Assembly (NCBI GenBank): GCA_035691305.1
Contig: DASSJF010000008.1
Coordinates: 1 to 47,036 of the forward strand
From: a bacterium
GTDB lineage: Bacteria > Sysuimicrobiota > Sysuimicrobiia > Sysuimicrobiales > Segetimicrobiaceae
Length of the DNA stretch: 47,036 bases
Direction of reading: 5' to 3'
A program made the translations under genes and the position numbers. Below the pieces are notes generated by a model, which worked only from the letters and a program-made list of their open reading frames with translations, did no database searches and was not told the DNA's origin. Within the stretch, counting starts at the first letter, position 1, and each line of letters starts with the position of its first letter. Below are positions 38,278 through 47,036 of the stretch, one piece after another.

Positions 38278-41112
38278 TCACGACTCCCTGACACGCGCGG
38301 CGGTGACCGCGTCCGCCAGCGAATCGAACACCGGCAGCATCGAGGCGACGTCCATCGCCTTGAGGACCGGCCGCAGCGGCGCGTCGGGCCCGACGACGAG
38401 CAGCAGCAAGCAGCGCATCGTCGCGAGGCGCTGGCCCGCCTGCAGCAGCGCCCGAAGGCCCTGGCTGTCGAAGTAGCGCGCCTGCGTCAGCGACAGCGCG
38501 ACCGCACCGCGCCCGGCATGGACACACGCCTCCTGGATCAGCACCTTGAACCGGCCGACGTTCTCGGAGTCGACGTCGCCGGAGATCTCCACCACGGGCA
38601 CGTCGTCAACCACGCGGGTGCGCCAGTTCTGCCAGTCGCCCGGCGCGCGGCCGGACCTCGGCGCTCCCACCCGACGGACGGACGGCGTGGAAGGGTCCGC
38701 GGGGTTCGCCGGTCCCGGCGCCGGAGCGGCACGGGCCGGAGCAGCGGCCCGGTCCGGAAGCGGCACGGTGAAAGTGACCGTGGTGCCGCCGGGCGCCCTC
38801 CCGATTTCCACCTCGTCCGCCAGCGCCCGGATCAGGTCCAGACCGCGGCCGCCGGTGTTGTGGGCGCGGTCCGGCCGCCACTTTCCGCGGTCCTGCACCT
38901 CGACGCGCAGCACGCCGTCGGCCGGGGTGGCGCGGAGCAGCACGGAGCCCGGAGTGACGCCGTAAGCGTGCTCGATTACGTTGTTGACGGCCTCGCCGGA
39001 CGCGATCATGAGCGCCGACACCGCGTCCTCGTCGAGCCCGAGCCCGCGGCTCAACTGGCGCAGCGCGTGCCGCATCAGCCGGAGGCTCGACGGCTCCGCC
39101 GGCAGCACGAGGTCGAGCCGGTCCACGGGCTGCGGGTCGACGGCAAGGGTCACGATGGCGATGTCGTCGGGGGCCGCTTCCCCGACGGTGCGCGCCAGAA
39201 GCGCGCGCGCCGCGTCCGGCGAGCGCTCCTGCGCTTCGCGCGCGACCGCATTCAACAGCGCTTCCTGTCCACCGATCGGATCGCGGGTCGATTCGATCAG
39301 CCCGTCGGTGTGCAGGACGAGAAGCGAGCCCGGCGCGAGATCGACCGACCACGACGGCGCGCCCGGCGCGTCCATAAAGCCGAGCGGCAGACCGCCCGAC
39401 GGCAGCGCGCGCACCCCCGCCGCGTTCGCGACAACCGGCGCGGGGTGGCCGGCGGTCGCGTAGGCAAAGACCCCCGTCGCCGGGTCGAAGATCCCGAAGA
39501 TCGCGGTGGTCATGCCTTCGTGCTCGTGACTCAAACGGATGACCTGGCTCGCGAGCGCGAGCGCCTCGGCCGGAGGGTGGCCCTCGAGCGCGGCGGCGCG
39601 CACCGCCTGGCGCACCTGCCCCATCACGACCGCCGCTTCGACGCCGCGTCCGACGACGTCGCCGATCGCAAGCGCCACGCGGCCGTCGGGAAGCCGGAAC
39701 ACGTCGTACCAGTCGCCGCCCACGCCGGGCTCGAGGGCGCTCGGCACATAGACCGCGCGGAGCCGCAGGCCGGGGACCTCCGGCATTCCCGCCGGGAGCA
39801 GCGCGCGCTGGAGCGTCGCCGCGGTCTGGTGCTCCTGTGCGTAGAGACGTGCGCGCTCGAACGCCTGGGCGCACTGCCTGCCGAGCGTGAGAAGGAATGC
39901 CGCTTCGTCGTCGTCGATCGGACGCGGCGAGACGAACCGCAGCGACAGAGCACCCGTCACGGCCGTCTGCAGCACCAGCGGCACGACGGCGCCGCCGCCC
40001 GCAGCCGCGCGCGGCGCGCCGTCCCCGAACACCGCCTCGTGCCCCACCACGGCCCCGGCCTTCACCGCCTCGTCGAGATACCGGTCCTGTCCCGGCGCCA
40101 CGCGGCGCCAGCGGTCCACGACCTCGTCCCGATATCCGATCGCCGCGATCAGCTCGAAGGTGCCTTCCTGCGTCGCGAGCCACAGCGCCGCCGCCGCTCC
40201 GCCCAATCCGGCGGTCGCACGCTCCACGATCGCCTGGGCGACCTGGCCGGGGGTGACCGCCCCGGAGAGCGCGGCCGTAATGTCGACGAGCAGGTGCTGC
40301 CGCCGCTCCAGCCGGAGCCGGCTCGAGATGTCCCGGGCGATCGTCGAAGCCGCGATGATGCGCCGGTCGCGGTCCCGAATCGGCGAGATCGTCAGCGCCA
40401 CGTCGACGCGGCCCCCATCCTTGCGGACGCGGACTGTCTCGAAGCGCGAGATCGTCTCGCCGTTTCGCAGCCGCGCCATGATCGTCGAAATTTCGTCGGG
40501 GCGCTCCGGCGGCGCGAGCATGGCGACCGGCCGCCCGACGGCCTCCCCGGCGGTGTAGCCGTACAGCCGCTGCGCGCCGACGTTCCAGGAGAGGATGACC
40601 GCGTCCATGCTCTTGCTGAAGATCGCGTCGTCCGACGATTCGACGATCGCCGCGAGGTGCGCGGTCCCGTTCTCGACGCCGCGGCGCCGCCGCTCCGTGT
40701 CGCTGGCGCGCGCGAAGCCCTCCGCGACCCCGAAGACGGTCACCGCAAACAGCGCCAGCACCGGCAGCGTGGAAGCGACGGCGGGCCACGAGTCCGTCGC
40801 CGGCAGCAGGTAGGCCCACGCCGCCGCCGTGGCGACGAACGCGGCCAGGAGGCCGACCGCGCGGCCGGCGCCGTAGGCGAGCGCAGCGATGGGCGGGATG
40901 TAAAGGAAGAGCCCGGGCGTCGCGATCATCTGGGAGCGCACCGAGAGCGAACGCAGGCCCACGGCGAGGAACGTGACGGCCGCCACTACCGCGACCGCCA
41001 CAACGGCCTCGCCCAACACGCGGGCGCGACGGCGCGGCGGCGCCGCGGGCGCGATAATCCCGGCCGGCGGCCGGACGGGGAAACCGTTTCCGGCGGACGT
41101 CTGTGACGGCAC
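38278..41112 (-). CDS. Six-part sensor phosphatase: membrane-PAS-GAF-PP2C(SpoIIE)-HATPase-STAS
   Basis: 944 residues if started at GTG 41112; no ribosome binding site is seen, so the transcript may be leaderless or the start elsewhere. Order: three or four membrane helices (about 33-130), PAS (150-270, DAIFSKSMDAVILSWN), GAF (280-435), PP2C/SpoIIE phosphatase (about 450-655, GGDWYDVFRLPDGRVALAIG and LHTDGLIESTRD), anti-sigma-type ATPase (about 680-800, SGEAVNNVIEHAYG, GGRGLDLIRALAD) and STAS (about 850-944, YFDSQGLRALLQAG, with the phosphorylatable D-S). Kinase, phosphatase and substrate of a partner switch are thus on one chain. It is divergent from the peptide transporter. Confidence 0.9.
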   Translation of the reverse strand: MPSQTSAGNGFPVRPPAGIIAPAAPPRRRARVLGEAVVAVAVVAAVTFLAVGLRSLSVRSQMIATPGLFLYIPPIAALAYGAGRAVGLLAAFVATAAAWAYLLPATDSWPAVASTLPVLALFAVTVFGVAEGFARASDTERRRRGVENGTAHLAAIVESSDDAIFSKSMDAVILSWNVGAQRLYGYTAGEAVGRPVAMLAPPERPDEISTIMARLRNGETISRFETVRVRKDGGRVDVALTISPIRDRDRRIIAASTIARDISSRLRLERRQHLLVDITAALSGAVTPGQVAQAIVERATAGLGGAAAALWLATQEGTFELIAAIGYRDEVVDRWRRVAPGQDRYLDEAVKAGAVVGHEAVFGDGAPRAAAGGGAVVPLVLQTAVTGALSLRFVSPRPIDDDEAAFLLTLGRQCAQAFERARLYAQEHQTAATLQRALLPAGMPEVPGLRLRAVYVPSALEPGVGGDWYDVFRLPDGRVALAIGDVVGRGVEAAVVMGQVRQAVRAAALEGHPPAEALALASQVIRLSHEHEGMTTAIFGIFDPATGVFAYATAGHPAPVVANAAGVRALPSGGLPLGFMDAPGAPSWSVDLAPGSLLVLHTDGLIESTRDPIGGQEALLNAVAREAQERSPDAARALLARTVGEAAPDDIAIVTLAVDPQPVDRLDLVLPAEPSSLRLMRHALRQLSRGLGLDEDAVSALMIASGEAVNNVIEHAYGVTPGSVLLRATPADGVLRVEVQDRGKWRPDRAHNTGGRGLDLIRALADEVEIGRAPGGTTVTFTVPLPDRAAAPARAAPAPGPANPADPSTPSVRRVGAPRSGRAPGDWQNWRTRVVDDVPVVEISGDVDSENVGRFKVLIQEACVHAGRGAVALSLTQARYFDSQGLRALLQAGQRLATMRCLLLLVVGPDAPLRPVLKAMDVASMLPVFDSLADAVTAARVRES

Positions 41113-41272
41113 TATGATGTACAGGATATCTACCCTGTTCCACGCTTCGGTTCCGCGGCGAACCGGGAGATGCCGAGGAACTGCCGGAGGACCCGCCGAA
41201 CCCTGGCCTGCCGGGCGCCTCCCGGTTCGCCGCGCCCGCGCTGTCCCACATTTCGGATCAGGAGGCAGAGTC

Positions 41273-42811
41273 GTGCGCATGTTTCGTCTGATGGCCGCCG
41301 CGGCGGCCGCGGTCGCGCTCGTCTTCGGGTTGTTCCCCTCGATCTCGCCCACCGGCGCGGCCGGGTTCAAGACCGTCATCAGTTTCGGGGTCAACCGCGC
41401 CGCCGACGACCTCGATCCGGTGACGCAGGACGCCAACCCCAACATCTGGGCATATATGCAGATCTACCAGCAACTGGTGCGCGTCAACGCCGCGGGCGAC
41501 GGGTTCGTCCCCGACCTCGCGACGAGCTGGAAGGTGTCGGCGGACGGCAAGATCTGGACGTTCACGCTGCGGCCCGACGCCGTGTTCTCTACCGGGGAAC
41601 CCGTCACGTCGGCCGACGTCGTGTGGACCTTCCAGCGCGCGCACGATCTCGACGGCCCGTGGCAGTGGGCGCTCGAGCCGATGCAGGCGATCACGGCGGT
41701 GAACGCCCACACCGTGGCGATCACGCTGAAGGAGCCGTTCGCGCCGTTCCTCTCGGACGTGTCGCTGTTCTCCAACAGTATCGGGCCGGTGAGCAAGTTC
41801 AAGTCGGCGTCCCACGAAGAGATTTCGAACCACCCGATCGGGTCCGGCCCATACATGCTCGTCGATTGGAAGAAGGGCGAGCAGCTGACGATGCGGGCCA
41901 ACCCGCACTACTACGGGCGCGGGCTGCCGAAGACGCCCGAGCTGCGGATCATCTACATCCCCGACGACAACACGCGCACGATCGCGCTGCAGTCCGGCCG
42001 CGTGGACGGCATCGACTATCCGCCCTTCTCGCTGCTCTCGGCGCTGCGCGGCGATCCGCGGATCGATGTCCAGCTGAACCCCTCGACCGCGGTCAGCCAC
42101 GTGCTGCTCAACGTTAGCAAGGCACCGCTCAACAACGCCAAGCTGCGCCAGGCGCTCTCCTGGGCGACCGACCGTCCGGGCATCGTGAAGGGCGTGCTGT
42201 ACGGCAACGGGACGGCCGCGACGTCGTTCCTTCCGATCACGACGCCGTTTTTCGACAAGCAACTGAAGGCGTACACCCTCGATCTCAACAAGGCGCAGGC
42301 GCTGCTCAAGGAATCGGGCGTCCCCACGCCGGTGACCCTGCGCGCGATGGTGCAGTCGGGCAACGCCGACGCGCAGACCACGACGACGCTCTTGAAGGGC
42401 ATGTGGGCGAAGATCGGCGTGAACCTCGAGATCGAGCCGCTCGACCGCGCCGCCGCGACGCAGCGGATGCGGAACCTCGACTACCAGGTCTACGCCGGCG
42501 GGTGGACCAACGATGTGCCCGATCCGTCCGAGCTCGCGTCCTACGAGTTCGACTATGTGACCGCCAAGTCGTACCACACCGGGTACCAGTCGGCCGCGAT
42601 GACCGCGCTGATCAAGCAAGGCGAGCGCGAGATGGACCCGGCCAAGCGGCGGCAGATCTACTACAAGATGCAGGAGTTGGCGATCCAGGACGCGCCGCTG
42701 ATCTGGCTGTACTACGCGCCGTACACGGACGCGCTCAACAAGAACATGCACGGGTTCGTGCAGCTGGCCACGGGGCCGTGGATCTTCACGAACGTCACCG
42801 TGGCGCAGTAG
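41273..42811 (+). CDS. Peptide ABC transporter substrate-binding protein (DppA/OppA family)
   Basis: 512 residues from GTG 41273, 7 bases after AGGAGG; ATG 41279 is also possible. Signal peptide: MFRLMAAAAAAVALVFGLF, cleavage near GAAG, with no lipobox Cys. SBP family 5 signatures: DLATSWKVSADGKIWTFTLR, A-V-F-S-T-G-E-P-V-T-S-A-D-V-V-W, and NHPIGSGPYMLVDWKKGEQL. It captures di- or oligopeptides or related compounds outside the membrane. First gene of a complete five-gene transporter. Confidence 0.93.
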   Translation: MRMFRLMAAAAAAVALVFGLFPSISPTGAAGFKTVISFGVNRAADDLDPVTQDANPNIWAYMQIYQQLVRVNAAGDGFVPDLATSWKVSADGKIWTFTLRPDAVFSTGEPVTSADVVWTFQRAHDLDGPWQWALEPMQAITAVNAHTVAITLKEPFAPFLSDVSLFSNSIGPVSKFKSASHEEISNHPIGSGPYMLVDWKKGEQLTMRANPHYYGRGLPKTPELRIIYIPDDNTRTIALQSGRVDGIDYPPFSLLSALRGDPRIDVQLNPSTAVSHVLLNVSKAPLNNAKLRQALSWATDRPGIVKGVLYGNGTAATSFLPITTPFFDKQLKAYTLDLNKAQALLKESGVPTPVTLRAMVQSGNADAQTTTTLLKGMWAKIGVNLEIEPLDRAAATQRMRNLDYQVYAGGWTNDVPDPSELASYEFDYVTAKSYHTGYQSAAMTALIKQGEREMDPAKRRQIYYKMQELAIQDAPLIWLYYAPYTDALNKNMHGFVQLATGPWIFTNVTVAQ

Positions 42812-42873
42812 CCTGAGCCGCGCCGGCGGCCGCCGCGTGTCGCGGCGGCCGCCGGATTCCGGAGCGCTCGAAC

Positions 42874-43809
42874 GTGCTGCGCTATGCCCTCGGGCGGATC
42901 GGCCAGATGGTGCCGATCGCGCTCCTCGTGACCGTCCTGATCTTTCTGCTGATCAAGCTGGTGCCGGGCGATCCGGCCTCGGCTATTCTCGGCGACCGGG
43001 CGACGGACGCCTCGGTGCGGGCGCTGCGGCATCAGTGGGGGCTCGACCGCCCGATCTGGGAGCAGTACGCCGTCTACATGCGTAACCTCGCGACCGGCAA
43101 CCTCGGCCAGTCGCTCCGCTACCAGACCCCCGTCACGTCGATGCTGCCGCGCCGGACGGGCGTCACGTTTTTCCTGATCGTCTACAGCCTGCTGCTGTCG
43201 GTACTGATTGCGGTGCCGCTCGCGCTCCTCGCAGCGCTGTACCGCAACCGCTGGCCGGACCATGTGATCCGGGCGTTCATGGCGCTGCCGCTCGCCTCGC
43301 CGGCGTTCTGGATCGGCATCCTGCTGCTGATCGTCTTCGCGTTGAAGCTGCGCCTCCTGCCGGCGGAGGGGTACGGCGAGGGCTTCGCGGACCACCTGCA
43401 GCACCTGTTCTTGCCGGCGCTGACGCTCTCGTACGCGTTCGCCTCGGTCCTGAGCCGAAACTTGCGCTCGTCGCTGATCGACGTGCTCACGACCACCTAC
43501 GTCGACTTCGCGCGGGCGAAGGGGCTGCGGGGCCGCACCGTGCTGTTCGGCCACGTGCTGCGCGCCGCGATGCTGCCCATCGTGACGCTCGTGGGTGTGC
43601 GGCTCTCCTACGCCATCGGCGGCTCGGTCGTGATCGAGACGGTGTTCGCGATCCCGGGGCTGGGCTCGTGGATGGTCGACTCGATCCTCTCCCGCGACTA
43701 CGTTGTGGTGCAGACGCTGACGCTGATGTTCGCGCTCGGCACGATGCTGATCAACCTCATCACCGACCTCGTGTACCCGCTGTTCGACCCGCGGGTGCGC
43801 GTGGGATGA
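42874..43809 (+). CDS. Peptide ABC transporter permease (DppB family)
   Basis: 311 residues from GTG 42874. Six membrane helices are visible. The start LRYALGRIGQMVPIALLVTV with FLLIKLVPGDPA, and the EAA loop FARAKGLRGRTVLFGHVLRA, are standard for DppB/OppB. The end DLVYPLFDPRVRVG is also typical. It forms half of the membrane pore with the next gene product. Confidence 0.94.
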   Translation: MLRYALGRIGQMVPIALLVTVLIFLLIKLVPGDPASAILGDRATDASVRALRHQWGLDRPIWEQYAVYMRNLATGNLGQSLRYQTPVTSMLPRRTGVTFFLIVYSLLLSVLIAVPLALLAALYRNRWPDHVIRAFMALPLASPAFWIGILLLIVFALKLRLLPAEGYGEGFADHLQHLFLPALTLSYAFASVLSRNLRSSLIDVLTTTYVDFARAKGLRGRTVLFGHVLRAAMLPIVTLVGVRLSYAIGGSVVIETVFAIPGLGSWMVDSILSRDYVVVQTLTLMFALGTMLINLITDLVYPLFDPRVRVG

Positions 43810-43819
43810 GGGCCGGGGC

Positions 43820-44689
43820 ATGAGCGCGGACGCCGGCACGACCGTCGCGGCCGCCGCCGTTCCCGCGTCGCGTCCGGCGCGCCTCAGGCCGCCGCTCGGG
43901 ATCGTCGCCGGCGGGCTCATGCTGCTCGCGCTCACGGGCGCCACCATCCTCGCACCCGCGCTGCTGCCCACGGACCCGAACGCGCAGGACCTCAACGCGA
44001 TGCTGCAGGCGCCGTCGGCGGCCCATCCGTTCGGCACCGACAACTACGGCCGCGACGTCCTGACGCGCGTCCTCTACGGCGCGGGCATCGACCTGCGCAT
44101 CGGGGTGCTCGCGGTCGTCTTTCCGTTCATCTTCGGCTCGCTCGCCGGGGCCGCCGCCGGCTACGCCGGCGGGTGGGCCGACGCGCTCGTCATGCGCACG
44201 GTCGACGTGATCACGGCCGTGCCGTTCACCGTGCTGGTCATCGCCATCGTCGCGTTCCTCGGCCCGGGCGAAACCAACATCCTCATCGCGATCGGCGCGG
44301 TCGACTGGATCATTTTCGCGCGGCTCGTCCGCGGCGAAGTGTTGCGGGAGAAGAACCTCGAGTACGTGGCCGCCTTGCGCGCGTTCGGCTTCAGCAGCCG
44401 GCGCATCGTCTTCCGGCACATCCTGCCAAACGCGATCGCACCGGCGGTCACGTTCCTCGCCTCGGACATCGTGCTCGTGATCCTGACGGCCTCCGCGCTC
44501 GGCTTCCTCGGGCTCGGCCTCCGCCCTCCGGCGCCGGAGTGGGGACTCATGATCGCGGAGGGCCGGACTTTCATGTACACCGCCTGGTGGGTCGCGACGA
44601 TGCCCGGGTTTGCCTGCATGTTCGCGGGCATCGGGTTCATCCTGGTCGGCGACGGCCTCTCGGACTTGCTGCGCGTGCGGGGCCAGTGA
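43820..44689 (+). CDS. Peptide ABC transporter permease (DppC family)
   Basis: 289 residues from ATG 43820. It has the N-terminal DppC/OppC-type segment with HPFGTDNYGRDVLTRVLYGA, five to six membrane helices, and the EAA loop YVAALRAFGFSSRRIVFRHI with L-P-N-A-I-A-P. Its last bases overlap the start of the ATPase gene (GTGA), so all parts are co-translated. Confidence 0.94.
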   Translation: MSADAGTTVAAAAVPASRPARLRPPLGIVAGGLMLLALTGATILAPALLPTDPNAQDLNAMLQAPSAAHPFGTDNYGRDVLTRVLYGAGIDLRIGVLAVVFPFIFGSLAGAAAGYAGGWADALVMRTVDVITAVPFTVLVIAIVAFLGPGETNILIAIGAVDWIIFARLVRGEVLREKNLEYVAALRAFGFSSRRIVFRHILPNAIAPAVTFLASDIVLVILTASALGFLGLGLRPPAPEWGLMIAEGRTFMYTAWWVATMPGFACMFAGIGFILVGDGLSDLLRVRGQ

Positions 44690-45717
44690 CTCCGCCCGCG
44701 GCAATTTCGTCGTCGCCGGCGAGCCCACCGCAAGGCGGTCCGCCCGCCCTTGCCGTCGAGAACCTCCGGCTCGAGATCCCAACCCGGCGGGGGGTCGTAG
44801 CGGCGGTGCGCGGCGTGAGCTTCGCCGTCGCGCCCGGCGAGACGTTCGCGCTCGTCGGGGAGTCGGGATCCGGCAAGACGATGACCTGCCGGTCCATCGT
44901 ACGGCTGCTTCACCCGCCGGCGCACATCACGGGCGGTTCGGTCTACTTCCACGGTCGGGACCTGCTCCGCCTTTCCGAACGGGAGCTCGAAACCGTCCGG
45001 GGGCGCGGGATCGCGATGGTCTTCCAGGACCCGATGACCGCCCTCAACCCCGTGCTGACGATCGAGCGGCAGATCGCCGAAGCGCTCACCGACGCGCCCG
45101 CGGACCGCGGGGAGCGCCGGCGCCGCATCGTCACGCTGCTGCGCCAGGTCGGGATCCCGGACGCGGAGCGGCGGCTGCGCGCCTACCCGCACCAGTTGTC
45201 GGGCGGTCAGCGGCAGCGCGTGATGCTGGCCGTCGTCCTCGCGCGCCGCCCCTCCGTGCTGCTCGCGGACGAGCCGACGACCGCGCTCGACGTCACGATC
45301 CAGGCACAGATCCTCCGCCTGCTCGCGTCGCTCCAGCAGCAGCTCGGGATGGCGCTCGTCCTCGTGACGCACGACCTCGGCGTGGTGCGCCAGGTCGTGC
45401 ACCGCGTCGCGGTGATGTACGCCGGGCAGATCGTCGAGACGGCGCCGACCGCGGAGCTGTTCGCACGACCGCGCCATCCGTATACCGCGGGGCTGATCGC
45501 GTCGGTGCCGAGCATGGACCGCGCGCGGCCGCTCGTGCCGATTCCCGGCACGCCGCCCGACTTTGTGAGCCTCCCGGACGGGTGCGCCTTCGCGCCGCGG
45601 TGTCCGCTCGCCGCCCCGGAGTGCCGGCAGGGCACGATCGCGCTGCGCGACGTCGCGCCGGATCACCTGAGCCGATGCCTCAAGGCGGAGATGGTGGGGG
45701 CACCCGTTGCCGTCTGA
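44686..45717 (+). CDS. Peptide ABC transporter ATPase (DppD family)
   Basis: 343 residues from GTG 44686, overlapping the permease stop. Walker A GESGSGKT, signature LSGGQRQRV, Walker [13 protein letters not shown], and the H-loop in LVTHDLG are all intact. The C-terminal extension carries the oligopeptide-transporter cysteine set ([14 protein letters not shown] ... RC), which in characterised DppD proteins binds an iron-sulfur cluster. Confidence 0.95.
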   Translation: MTPPAAISSSPASPPQGGPPALAVENLRLEIPTRRGVVAAVRGVSFAVAPGETFALVGESGSGKTMTCRSIVRLLHPPAHITGGSVYFHGRDLLRLSERELETVRGRGIAMVFQDPMTALNPVLTIERQIAEALTDAPADRGERRRRIVTLLRQVGIPDAERRLRAYPHQLSGGQRQRVMLAVVLARRPSVLLADEPTTALDVTIQAQILRLLASLQQQLGMALVLVTHDLGVVRQVVHRVAVMYAGQIVETAPTAELFARPRHPYTAGLIASVPSMDRARPLVPIPGTPPDFVSLPDGCAFAPRCPLAAPECRQGTIALRDVAPDHLSRCLKAEMVGAPVAV

Positions 45718-46741
45718 GCCCCGGGAGCGGACCGGCCGGCAGGATGCGCCGCCGCCGGCGCTCCTGCGCGTCCGCGATCTCGTCAAGCACTTCCCGCTGC
45801 CCCGCTCGCCGCTCGACGTCATCGCCGGACGCCCTCCTGAAGCGGTGCGCGCGGTCGACGGCGTGTCGTTCGACCTCGCCCGGGGTACGACGCTCGGGCT
45901 GGTCGGAGAATCCGGGTGCGGCAAGAGCACCCTCGGGCGGTGTCTCCTACGGCTCTATCAGCCCGACGCGGGCTCCATGTGGTACGGCGACGCGGATCTC
46001 GCGCGTCTCGACGAACGCGGCCTCGCACCGTTCCGCCGCCGAATGCAGGTCGTCCTGCAAGATCCGTACTCGTCGCTCGATCCTCGGCAGAGCGTGGGCA
46101 GCGCGCTGACGGAGGTGCTGACGGTGCACGGCGTGGGGACGCCGGCCGACCGTCCGTCCCGCGTGGCCAAGCTGCTGGCCCTCGTCGGCCTGGGCGCCGC
46201 GGACGCCCACAAGCACCCCGGCGAGTTCTCCGGCGGGCAGCGGCAGCGCATCAGCATCGCCCGCGCGCTCGCGGTCGGCCCGGAGCTGCTGGTCGCCGAC
46301 GAACCCGTCTCCGCGCTCGACGTCTCCATTCAGGCGCAGATTCTCCAGCTCTTGCTCGAGCTGCGGACCTCGCTCGGGCTGACGATGATCTTCATCTCGC
46401 ACGACCTGCGCGTGGTACGCTACCTGAGCGACCAGGTCGCCGTGATGTACCTCGGCAAGATCGTCGAGCAGGCGCCGGCGGCGGATCTGTTCGCCCGGCC
46501 GCTGCACCCGTACACGCTTGCGCTGCTCTCCGCGATCCCGGAAGTAGAGGCGCCGGCCCGCCAGACGATCGAGATCGAGGGCGAACCGCCGAGTGCGGTG
46601 CGGGTGCCGCAGGGATGCCGGTTTCATCCCCGCTGCCCCTGGCGCACGGAGCGGTGCCTGCGTGAGACGCCCGAGCTGCGCGCGCTCGCGACCGGACACG
46701 TCGTGGCGTGCCACGAGGCGGAAAAGATCGCGCAGACGTAA
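45707..46741 (+). CDS. Peptide ABC transporter ATPase (DppF family)
   Basis: 344 residues from TTG 45707, overlapping the preceding gene by 11 bases. Walker A GESGCGKST, signature FSGGQRQRI, Walker B LLVADEPVSALD and H-loop FISHDLR are complete. The C-terminal extension again has the cysteine set (CRFHPRCPWRTERC ... C). It works as a heterodimer with the DppD-type ATPase. Confidence 0.95.
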   Translation: MPSEPRERTGRQDAPPPALLRVRDLVKHFPLPRSPLDVIAGRPPEAVRAVDGVSFDLARGTTLGLVGESGCGKSTLGRCLLRLYQPDAGSMWYGDADLARLDERGLAPFRRRMQVVLQDPYSSLDPRQSVGSALTEVLTVHGVGTPADRPSRVAKLLALVGLGAADAHKHPGEFSGGQRQRISIARALAVGPELLVADEPVSALDVSIQAQILQLLLELRTSLGLTMIFISHDLRVVRYLSDQVAVMYLGKIVEQAPAADLFARPLHPYTLALLSAIPEVEAPARQTIEIEGEPPSAVRVPQGCRFHPRCPWRTERCLRETPELRALATGHVVACHEAEKIAQT

Positions 46742-46786
46742 GGAACCGGCCGGCGCCCCGCGAGGGGCTTGGGACTTGCAGGCTTG

Positions 46787-46795
46787 TGTTACAAT
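46787..46795 (+). promoter_or_regulatory. Extended -10 promoter of the zinc-ribbon gene
   Basis: TGTTACAAT is an extended -10 box (TG, one base, TACAAT). Transcription would start about 46801-46803, only a few bases before ATG 46806, so the message is probably leaderless. The -35 region is weak. Confidence 0.55.
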
Positions 46796-46805
46796 CGTCG
46801 TTGCC

Positions 46806-47036
46806 ATGGCGACCGAACCGACGACGGGTACCACGCGCCACTGTGAGACCTGCGGCGCTTCGCGGGAGCCGTTCTTCGACAGTCCGTGCGACTACCCGGT
46901 CGCCTGGCTCTGTCCGGCGTGCCGCACCGTGGAGATGGAAGTCTCGCGCACTTCGCTCTCGCCCGAGGCTCGCCGGGAACTCGCCGCGCTCGAATCGTTC
47001 ATGCAGGCGGGCGCCTCGCCGGCACGCCCCGCGGCG
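46806..47036 (+). CDS. Small zinc-ribbon protein (cut by window edge)
   Basis: 77 residues before the window ends with the frame still open. Two Cys-x2-Cys knuckles (C13/C16 and C36/C39) can bind one zinc in a ribbon, with a further Cys at 28. A helical stretch follows (S-P-E-A-R-R-E-L-A-A-L-E-S-F). No family name can be given. It lies 64 bases after the transporter but has its own promoter. Confidence 0.65.
   Translation, partial: MATEPTTGTTRHCETCGASREPFFDSPCDYPVAWLCPACRTVEMEVSRTSLSPEARRELAALESFMQAGASPARPAA

Noticed and set aside
38518-41106. 862-codon plus-strand frame opposite the sensor phosphatase
   Set aside because: Arg/Asp/Gly-rich shadow with no domain; the minus strand carries six recognisable domains.
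1-47036. CRISPR arrays, rRNA genes, complete insertion sequences
   Set aside because: None seen on reading both strands; no regularly spaced repeats and no transposase apart from the recombinase.

Overview
The window is a GC-rich bacterial chromosome segment with about 45 protein genes, one tRNA gene and one riboswitch. GerW/YtfJ, MocR, SpoIIE-type signalling and HD-GYP/GGDEF genes, frequent GTG and TTG starts and the dense coding suggest a free-living soil lineage of the Terrabacteria kind (for example Sysuimicrobiota/ANGP1, Chloroflexota, Dormibacterota or Actinomycetota). No marker gene is present, so this placement is inference.

Layout. 1-450: the end of a SufR-like regulator and a tRNA-Gly(CCC) gene. 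451-2750: a small lower-GC island with a tyrosine recombinase that lacks a start codon and carries one in-frame TAG, followed by a secreted HAF-like protein. 2755-6771: a family 4 glycosyltransferase, a STAS protein and a glycogen-debranching-type enzyme. 6929-11421: an SPFH protein, a divergent MocR regulator/YjeH-like exporter pair, and a small exported Rap1a/Tai-like protein. 11422-14648: a c-di-GMP-I riboswitch, a hairpin that buries a ribosome binding site, and an overlapping HD-GYP/GGDEF gene pair. 14754-17311: three exported proteins of unknown function.

17325-21235 is a compact minus-strand operon: sensor kinase, response regulator, receiver-cyclase fusion and trypsin-like protease. 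It is divergent from a coiled-coil/PAS/metallo-beta-lactamase operon (21421-23190). 23237-25808 holds a cyclic-nucleotide-binding domain fused to an SLC13/DASS-like transporter, divergent from a stand-alone cyclic-nucleotide-binding protein. With the cyclase this suggests a local cyclic-nucleotide circuit.

25989-35303 is metabolic: M20 amidohydrolase, CDP-diacylglycerol diphosphatase, KstD-like flavoprotein, M19 dipeptidase, VOC protein, ThDP enzyme, aldo/keto reductase and a class-A-beta-lactamase-like serine hydrolase. 35337-36615: an ArsR/SRPBCC pair behind two palindromic operators, then a VOC protein. 36685-41112 (minus): GerW-like protein, phosphodiester glycosidase and a six-part sensor phosphatase (membrane-PAS-GAF-PP2C-HATPase-STAS). 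41273-46741: a complete five-gene Dpp/Opp peptide ABC transporter. The window ends in a zinc-ribbon gene cut by the edge.

The strongest leads are the riboswitch with its shielded ribosome binding site, the recombinase split at the tRNA junction, the cyclic-nucleotide-gated transporter fusion and the single-chain partner-switch protein.
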